From positions 1,426,001 through 1,490,000 of the forward strand of contig JAHRBS010000004.1 of assembly GCA_024305745.1 (NCBI GenBank): a DNA stretch of 64,000 nt. Reading direction: 5' to 3'. Origin of the DNA: Polyporus tsugae (Eukaryota; Basidiomycota; Agaricomycetes; Polyporales; Polyporaceae). Below, piece by piece: positions 57,746 to 64,000 of this stretch. The notes beneath the pieces were generated by a model. The model saw only the letters and a program-made list of their open reading frames with translations, searched no databases and was not told the origin of the DNA. Within the stretch, counting starts at the first letter, position 1. Every line of letters starts with the position of its first letter. The position numbers and the translations under genes are program-made.

Positions 57746-60700
57746 TAGATGTCTTGGTCGTATAATGTCATCATGCATCGTGTATAACACATTCGGATCG
57801 CTGAAACCCGTGTTGTGAGTGCATTTCAGCATGCCTTCCGTGAAAGAAGCATACGTCAACGCTGCCTTCCAATGTTCCATCTCTCCTCTTCGTTCTTTCC
57901 CATGTGAACGCTTATCGCCATGACGTGCGTACGCAGCATTTGTACCGTAAGTGTTTTTATCTGTTTCTTCTCTGCTGACTGTCCTCTCGCGTGCAGGTCC
58001 ATGCTCCAGTTCAAAGCTGTATGGTGTGCCTGATTGCCTCCTGTCTGATTCCGGGATATGGTTAAGCAGTTGGCGCGTACCTCTCACATTGACTTTATCT
58101 GACGTTGGCCTTCAAGCGTGAAAATGTTATCCACGAGTCCTCAGAATTGCGGGGTTCGCGAACTCTGGGCCTGTTCCTGGGCTAGTCGCCAGATCTTGAG
58201 AAACGAAGCGAGTTTTTCCACACTCTACGCGCCTTCTGGCACATGCAGGCACATGCCCATCCTGCACCGCTGCTTTCAGCAACTACCCCCCGAGAGATCT
58301 CGACGGTGATCGGCACATCGGATACGCCGAAGCCTTCCTCGGGCTTCATATCGTCCTCCACGGGTCCTCCATCATTGCAGAAGGGCGCGCCGTACTTACG
58401 TGATTGGGCGGTGTGTACCCTCTGGTCTTCAAGTCCGTTCGTCACCGCGACCGACCAGCCCAGTTCCGGTGCACTGGCCAGCCTTCAGCTTCGATCGCCA
58501 GCCCCCCACGATCGTCCACAGGACCTGTACACGGCGGTTGTCGGTCAGACACCAACGTATCTTGCGAGCGAGCAGGTGACCTGGCGGTATCAACCGTGCA
58601 TGTCAATGGCTCAATGGCCTGATCATCAGCAGTTCAATAATGGACATCAACTCCTAGTACGGACAGGCAGCACGCCTCCCCCTTTGGGCAGCAGCAGCAC
58701 TTTTGCCCCCTCAGGTCCATCGTGCCCTGTACTCAACTCCCATCTCACCATCTTACAGCGCCCCGCGGAGCTACGGCGCAGGTGCTCGAGACACCCCCGT
58801 TTCTTGGGATACAGTACACGTGCACAACTTCGTGTTGGGCGCAGGGACCTGCTTGACCCCTCGTCGCGATCGAGCGTTGTGAACAGGCGGCGTGAAGGTC
58901 AAGCCTGGATCAGGACGACGATGCCTGTCCCTGTCAGATGCACAATAGACCCGGCGCGTCTCGGAACTCGATATTCAATATTCAATGTCCAGTCGCGACC
59001 ACACTGGACGCCCGCTGGTTGGCCATGGGGAGGTCCAGGGGCCGATAAGTCATGTCCATTCAACTTAAGCTATACATAGCTTTCTGCTGCTGCTGCGACG
59101 GACATGACGTCGATCGTCGACGCCAGCAAATCCCTTCGGGCTCGGCGGTTTGACTGTTGACGGGCATCTGGCTGACATGGGAACTGTCGCGTCGGACTCA
59201 AAGCCGTCGAAGCTTGGTCGACATAAGGATGGGCCACGGCGCCGCTGAGCGTCGTCGACCTGCCTCGACCGCAACATGATACGCAAGCTTAAACCTGAGA
59301 TACCCGGCCGCGATTGTCGCGTGCGGGAGATGCATATGGGTGTCGGTATACATACTTAGTATGACTGCGCCGCGATGCTTCTCGACATGTCCACCATCAA
59401 ACAAAAGTGCTTAGTGCGGGGAGCAGGCGGCGGCTCGCCGACGGAGGCTCGAAACCTTCGGAGGGGTCTCGACTGCCCTTGAGTGAGTTCGGACCATGGT
59501 CAGACTGTCAGCGCGCGAGACAAAGGCTAGCTACCGGAACTCGTGCGCATGCTATGTAGCGACGACTGACCGGCATCCTTGTGCGCGGGCCCGGGCTGGC
59601 GAATCGCCGTGTCCTCGGGACCCATAGGCTGTGGATGGATAGAACGAGATGGAATGCATGGAATGCGCTCCGACTCCGGGTGGCGCGTGTTCAGAGAAAG
59701 CGACCGAGCTGCAGGTCGTCGGAAGCATGCTGGACCAATGCTCCGAAGCATTTTCTTCCTCTCCGAGGCCCCTGCCAAACATTCCTTGGCGAGTCGAATG
59801 CATGCATGGAAACCCTTTGGGCGAAGCGTGACACTAACTGAGCAGATCATCTGAAAACCCCCCGGCGATACGAACCAATTGAAGTTCCGGGCATCATTGT
59901 ACATCCCGGCAAATGGAGAGCTGTATGCTACGCACATATTCCGAATAATCCATGTCGACGTCGCCGTTTCTTTGAATACGGTATTTCGGACAAAAGAGAG
60001 TGAAGCGAGGATGTGGGCTTGGGCTAAGACGCTTTCAAGGCTGCCCAGACCGGCTCCCAGACCGCGGCGCGGTGTTGGCGCGGTGGGATCTGCAATGCGT
60101 TTCCTGCGCGAATCATTATGCGAGCCGGCGGGTTCTGTCGATCTTAGGTATAGGTTAAAAGCACAGTGAGTTGCCGGGGGAAATTTCATAGCGACGACAG
60201 GTGTTTTCGAGGATTAAATTTTAATGGGACTGGATATTTGGAGTGTGAACGTTGGGGTGTGCGCATGCAAAGTCCAGATCATTATCGAGGTCCAGACGGT
60301 ACATATGGGTCAGACCGAGATAATCAGAGACTGGTTGGAGGGTGGCAGCAGGTGCCTACTTGTGCCTTGAAACCCTGAGGTGTGCCATGCCAATGGGACA
60401 TGTGTTGCTTGACCATGCTTGAGCGGCGGTTCTGGAAGTGGAGCGCAACGGACGTCAGCGAAAATTTAGCAGGGGGTCCAGAGACGAGCTTAAGTATTTG
60501 CTCGGTACGCGGTGCCCCGAGGAGGACGGCAGCGGAGAGTAATGACGCACGAGAGAGGCGTCCGGGTCTATGGAATGAGAGGAAGAGATGACGAGATGAT
60601 GAGGCGCAGCACGAGACAGTCAAGGGCGTGCCATCAAAGGGACTTGCCCCATGCAAGGTCTCGGGTTTCCGCCGGGTGCTTGTGGCTGAGAGGGGGCACT

Positions 60701-61454
60701 GCTGATCTGCCCCAAGGAAGCTGCCAAATGGTCACAGCGGCGATAATGCATGCCGGCGACGGAGGGGGGAGGCAGCTGGAGGCAGTGAGTCAGCCAACGA
60801 GATCAAGCCGGACATTGACGAACGGAGACGGGTGCGGCGGATACGGGAAACGAGTTGAGGGCGTTGCGACGGTCGGGATGACGAATGGGCTGCTCGTACC
60901 AGTGGCGGGGACGGCGCCCAAGGACCCAAGGCCAACTGCAATCTCGTTGAACAGTGCCCAGACGCCGTGTGGCGTCTGTCTAGAGGTCATCCAACGAACA
61001 TGCTAGCACCATTCGAGCTGCAGATAAAGTTAACCCTCGGCTCGCCGCAGGCGTCCCTCCCGCCGCGCCCAGGTGTGAGAGTTTAGTAAACGGCGCTGGT
61101 TGTGTGGACGATTCAGAGGGTGTGTGTGTGTGCAGGCGGAGTACGGTAATCAGAAAGGACGAGCACGGCGAATTTGAGCCCGAGAGAGAGGAAGCGAGCG
61201 GGACGAGCAGGGTCAGCCCCGCTTGGGAAGGAGGAGGGGACATGGCCGGTCCGCAATTCGTGCCTGGCACAAGCCTCGCAGTGCGCACACGGTTGCAATC
61301 TTGATGAGGTGACAATCCACTGATCGCTTTCGCCTCCTCCCCACGTGCTTGTCCCCCGCCATCCCACTTCTTGTCATAAATGTTCCCGCCTCCCTCCACA
61401 AACAGTCCTCACGTCCCCCCCGACCCGCACCCTCCGCTCGACATACTTATCCTC
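57746..61454. other. Gene-poor stretch of about 3.7 kb
   Basis: No recognisable gene. Long open frames exist (58243-59079 plus strand, 278 codons; 59527-60189 minus strand, 220 codons), but their translations show no domain, no consistent family blocks and an unselected composition. A GT dinucleotide run lies near 61119-61131. The 3' end of this stretch should carry the promoter of the secreted peptide gene, with an AT-rich CATAAAT about 77 bp before its ATG. I found no terminal repeats marking a transposon. Confidence 0.4.
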
Positions 61455-61877
61455 ATGCGTCTCTCCTTCTCCATTCTCTCCTTCGCCTTCCTGGCCACTC
61501 TCGTCTCTGCTGCACCGGTGCGTATTCCCAGTTCCGTTCATGCTCCCCGTGCTGACTGCTTCCGCTAGGTTGACTCCGTTGCCCTCGTATGTCCCATCTT
61601 TAGTGCCTCCAAACTGCCCCCCCCCCTCACCCATTCTGCTCCATAGGCCAACCGTGGTGATCCCGGAGGCGGCAACTCCCCTGACTACAAGAAGCGCACA
61701 TGTCCGAACGGGTCCGCTGGATGCGGTGAGGGGCCTCTCGCACCCCGCGCAGTAGTGCAAGTGCGCGAACCTGAAGTCGTGAGTAGCTTTTGCATGAGCC
61801 ACTACCGCAATCCCGTCTGACTCGCGCAGGTTGCGCGCGGTTGTGCACCCAATGGCAGTAGCTGCGCCGACTGGTGA
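61455..61877 (+). CDS. Small secreted cysteine peptide precursor, unrecognised
   Basis: A four-exon model: 61455-61517, 61569-61586, 61647-61778 and 61830-61877, all GT-AG and all phase 0. It gives an 86-residue protein. MRLSFSILSFAFLATLVSA is a clear signal peptide with an AxA-type end. Exon 2 is an 18-nt microexon (VDSVAL). Exon 3 contains a dibasic site, DYKKR, followed at once by TCPNGSAGCGEG. Exon 4 is ARGCAPNGSSCADW and stop. The two C..NGS..C units are alike (CPNGSAGC, CAPNGSSC), suggesting two related mature disulfide loops. Secretion through the ER and Kex2 cleavage after KKR are inferences. I do not recognise the family. It lacks a CaaX end, so it is not a mating pheromone of the usual type, and it lacks the eight-Cys hydrophobin pattern. 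Confidence 0.65.
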
Positions 61878-62650
61878 TCCCTAGTCGTGGTCCCATCCCG
61901 CGCATAGTATTCCTTGCGGTAAGCGCCATCTGGTGAGTCACCCACAGTCCTCAGACGTTTGCTCGAACGCGCCCTGACCTTGCCTGCGTAGAGTGCTCGC
62001 AACACCCTCCTTCTCCTCCTTGGTCGGTTCTGCAGCGTGTGCACAGCGCACGGTGGCGTATGTCCCGCTCGATACTTGCTGTTCCAGCTCCGTGTCGCGT
62101 CCATTCGTTTATTGCTTGATTTATTTTGGTCGATTAATTAATTCGTGTCTTGTACCATACTGTACACCATGAGTCTGCAGTTAAAACGCTCTTTCGGATG
62201 GAATGTGTCGATGTGCTTTGAGACCGTATCGTCATCGCGACGAGTGGGCCGGCCGGATAACCGTGGTTGGGCTGCAGAGTTGCCCCACAACGGCTTTCCT
62301 GTAACGTTCCCGGTATTCCTGGATATGGGCGTTCTGCCATGGCCAAAGGTAGAACCACACCGCGACGTTCAGTATGAGTGATCGCGTCGCCGGTATGAGT
62401 GCTATGAGGAGTAGCGCAAGCGGATACCAGTGAACCACACGTCGTACCAGCTCCCCGGAAAGCAGAGCAATTACGTTATTTTAGCAGCCGAAAAGGTATT
62501 CGATTATGTAATGGATTCAGGCATCTGGTCACATGCCAGGTTTAGGGCAGGCGCTTTCGTGGAAGTTCGCGTTAATTAATAATTGTTGCTGTCGTCGCAC
62601 GCGTCGCGTGTCCCGTCTTGTTCTCGTCCTCCTCCTTGACACCCTCCACA
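61878..62650. other. Intergenic region upstream of MCM3
   Basis: About 770 bp. An AT-rich patch lies near 62105-62145 and another near 62575. No gene is seen. It contains the presumed MCM3 promoter. Confidence 0.5.
62599..62604 (+). promoter_or_regulatory. MluI-type box (ACGCGT) upstream of MCM3
   Basis: ACGCGT lies 46 bp before the MCM3 start codon and is directly followed by a second CGCG. MCB elements drive replication genes at G1/S in fungi. The site is seen; its function is inferred from the gene family. Confidence 0.5.
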
Positions 62651-63427
62651 ATGTCTCTCCTCGACGACCCAATCCCTGCCGATGACTTGATGCTGGACAG
62701 GTCTCGCGTCTTCGAGGAGTTCCTCGACGCGGAGACCCCCATCTACAACTATCGTGATGATATTGCTCGCATGCTCCGTAACGACGAGCGTCGTCTCGTC
62801 ATAAACGTCGATGACCTCCGGGACTACAGACGCGACTTTGCAGATGGGCTGCTCAAGCAACCTGTGGACTACCTCCCCGCGCTCGAGGACGCGCTCGCCA
62901 AGGTCATCGAGCGCGTACACGACCGCGAAAAGCACGAGATCGAGGGCAAGACCTACCGTGTCGGCTTTAGCGGCTCGTTCGGCGACCACCATGTCAGTCC
63001 TCGCCACCTCCGCGCCTCCCAGCTCGGCAAGATGATCTCCCTGGAGGGCATCGTGACGCGCTGTTCGCTCGTCCGCCCCAAGATGCTCAAGTCCGTCCAC
63101 TTCTGCGCCGACACGGGCCTCTTCCACGCGCGCGAGTACCGCGATGCGACCACCACGACGTCCAACCTGCCGCCCACGTCTTCGGTCACGCCACAGCATG
63201 ACGAAGACGGCCACATGCTCGAGATGGAGTATGGCTTTTGCGAGTTCCAGGACCACCAGAGGGTCAGCATACAGGAGATGCCGGAGCGGTCGCCCGCCGG
63301 GCAGCTGCCTCGGTCGACGGACGTGATCCTCGATGGCGATCTGGTGGACAAATGCAAGCCTGGAGACCGCATACAGCTCGTGGGCGTGTATCGCAGCGTG
63401 GGCGGCGGTGCGAACGGATCGTTCAAG
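62651..63427 (+). CDS. MCM3: MCM3 replicative helicase subunit, first exon only
   Basis: MSLLDDPIPADDLMLDRSRV begins the N-terminal domain of MCM3 (part of the CMG helicase). Hallmarks are RRLVINVDDLRDYRRDFADG, FGDHHVSPRHLRASQLGKMI, SLEGIVTRCSLVRPKMLKSV, HFCADTGLFHAREYRD, YGFCEFQDHQRVSIQEMPER, SPAGQLPRSTDVILDGDLVD and GDRIQLVGVYRSVGGGANGS. The exon ends FK before a good gtgagtg donor at 63428. The next family block (VIxANN..., then the AAA+ core) should follow after a short intron. I cannot find it in the remaining 573 bp in any plus-strand frame, so the gene either has an unusually long intron or is interrupted. Confidence is high for the exon and low for gene integrity. Confidence 0.88.
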
Positions 63428-64000
63428 TGAGTGGCTATCATTTGCTCGACGGAGAACAGCAGGCTATGCATGTCCGATGCAATGTCTCCGTGATCATTCC
63501 CGGCCTTTTGTCGCCCGAGACGATAGCAATGCGCTTCTAGCTTGTGGCCATGGTGTCTAACGCGACGGGGAAGCCCCGATCGGTGCCATTTCTTTGCTTC
63601 TGTCCTGCTCCATGAATGCGGGAGGCTTGGGATGTCTAACTATCCCAGGCTACGTCGACGAGGAAGCGCCTTGCTGGCTTCTCTTGTGGTTCCACTCGGC
63701 GATATTTCACGCTCGTCATCGGCCGTAGTGGAGAGACATGCGGATAGGCTGAATGCCGTGCGAGCGGAAGGAGGGCTTCCACTTCGCTCAGGTCGTCTTT
63801 TCGCGTCAATTGGCCTGTTTTCTGTCTCCTCGCTCCGAACCTGCTGGGATCTGTCCTGGTATAAGCTGGTACCGTAATGTGGATAGTCGCGTTCAAAGGT
63901 TCCGGGCATTTATCAATACAACAACGCCTGGCCAGCGCGTCTGACAGCTATTGTACCATCCACTACGCTCGCCGCGGAATGCTCCACCATTTCCGCGCCA
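63428..64000. other. Sequence after MCM3 exon 1 with no recognised continuation
   Basis: 573 bp to the window edge. It starts with a consensus splice donor but has no frame resembling MCM3. Short frames on both strands (for example 63636-63896 minus) show no family signature. It may be a long intron, an insertion, or unrelated sequence following a truncation. Confidence 0.4.

Noticed and set aside
58243..59079. A 278-codon plus-strand open frame
   Set aside because: No domain, no splice-consistent neighbours and no family blocks. It is kept only as part of the gene-poor stretch.
59527..60189. A 220-codon minus-strand open frame
   Set aside because: No recognisable signature and overlapped by equally open frames on the other strand.
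61455..61877. Mating pheromone or hydrophobin for the small secreted gene
   Set aside because: The C-terminus is CADW rather than a CaaX box, there are only four cysteines rather than eight, and there is a true signal peptide, unlike pheromone precursors.
1..64000. CRISPR arrays, rRNA, insertion sequences or LTR elements
   Set aside because: No spaced direct repeats, rRNA motifs, transposase/integrase frames or paired terminal repeats were seen.

Overview
The window is intron-rich nuclear DNA from a filamentous fungus, most likely an Agaricomycete basidiomycete and plausibly a polypore. I infer this from the many 50-70 nt GT-AG introns (often several per gene), tightly packed genes on both strands, moderate-to-high GC, and the gene families present: fungal Spc105/KNL1, Ugo1, RTA1-like, OPT, tricalbin and Tip20/RINT1. 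There is no sign of bacterial operons, CRISPR, IS elements or rRNA. Exon joins were worked out by eye from reading frame, GT-AG signals and remembered family conservation. They are good models but not transcript-verified.

Layout. 1-2388 (+) is the 3' part of an F-BAR/RhoGAP protein. 2968-6054 (-) is a PIF1-type helicase with an N-terminal RNase H1/viroplasmin hybrid-binding domain. 6708-8320 (-) is a Nudix hydrolase with a C-terminal membrane segment. 9095-10723 (-) is an RTA1-like seven-TM protein. 11389-13032 (-) is Prp19, divergent from the Sgt2/SGTA co-chaperone at 13194-14505 (+). 14780-19378 (-) is a kinesin-6-like motor with an unusual 1.16 kb first intron, divergent from the kinetochore scaffold KNL1/Spc105 at 19662-24619 (+). 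24922-27102 (-) is an unrecognised disordered/coiled-coil protein. 27485-29347 (-) ALG10 is divergent from 29493-30484 (+) MTQ2. 30579-31876 (-) is a TauD-type dioxygenase, divergent from the OPT transporter at 33127-35886 (+). 36785-42376 (-) is a tricalbin.

From 43.8 kb onward: a doubtful small mitochondrial-type gene; beta-carbonic anhydrase (44688-45549, +); an HAD 5'-nucleotidase-like protein (46052-47210, +); RINT1/Tip20 (47395-50410, +); a Ugo1-like carrier (50696-52328, +); a Myb plus C2H2 transcription factor (53018-55446, -), divergent from Prp17/Cdc40 (55628-57745, +); a gene-poor stretch of about 3.7 kb; a small secreted cysteine peptide precursor (61455-61877, +); and the 5' exon of MCM3 (62651 onward, +), whose continuation I cannot find before the window ends.

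Functional themes. Most genes are housekeeping: spindle/kinetochore (kinesin-6, KNL1), replication (MCM3, PIF1), splicing (Prp19, Prp17), ER and mitochondrial membrane biology (ALG10, tricalbin, RINT1, Ugo1) and translation termination (MTQ2). Several neighbours are head-to-head with 145-285 bp between start codons, which suggests shared promoters. MluI-type boxes (ACGCGT) lie in the KNL1/kinesin intergenic region and just upstream of MCM3, consistent with G1/S-type control. The most novel-looking items are the secreted peptide with two related C..NGS..C motifs and a KKR processing site, the viroplasmin-PIF1 fusion, the Myb-plus-zinc-finger factor, and the long kinesin intron containing extra open frame.
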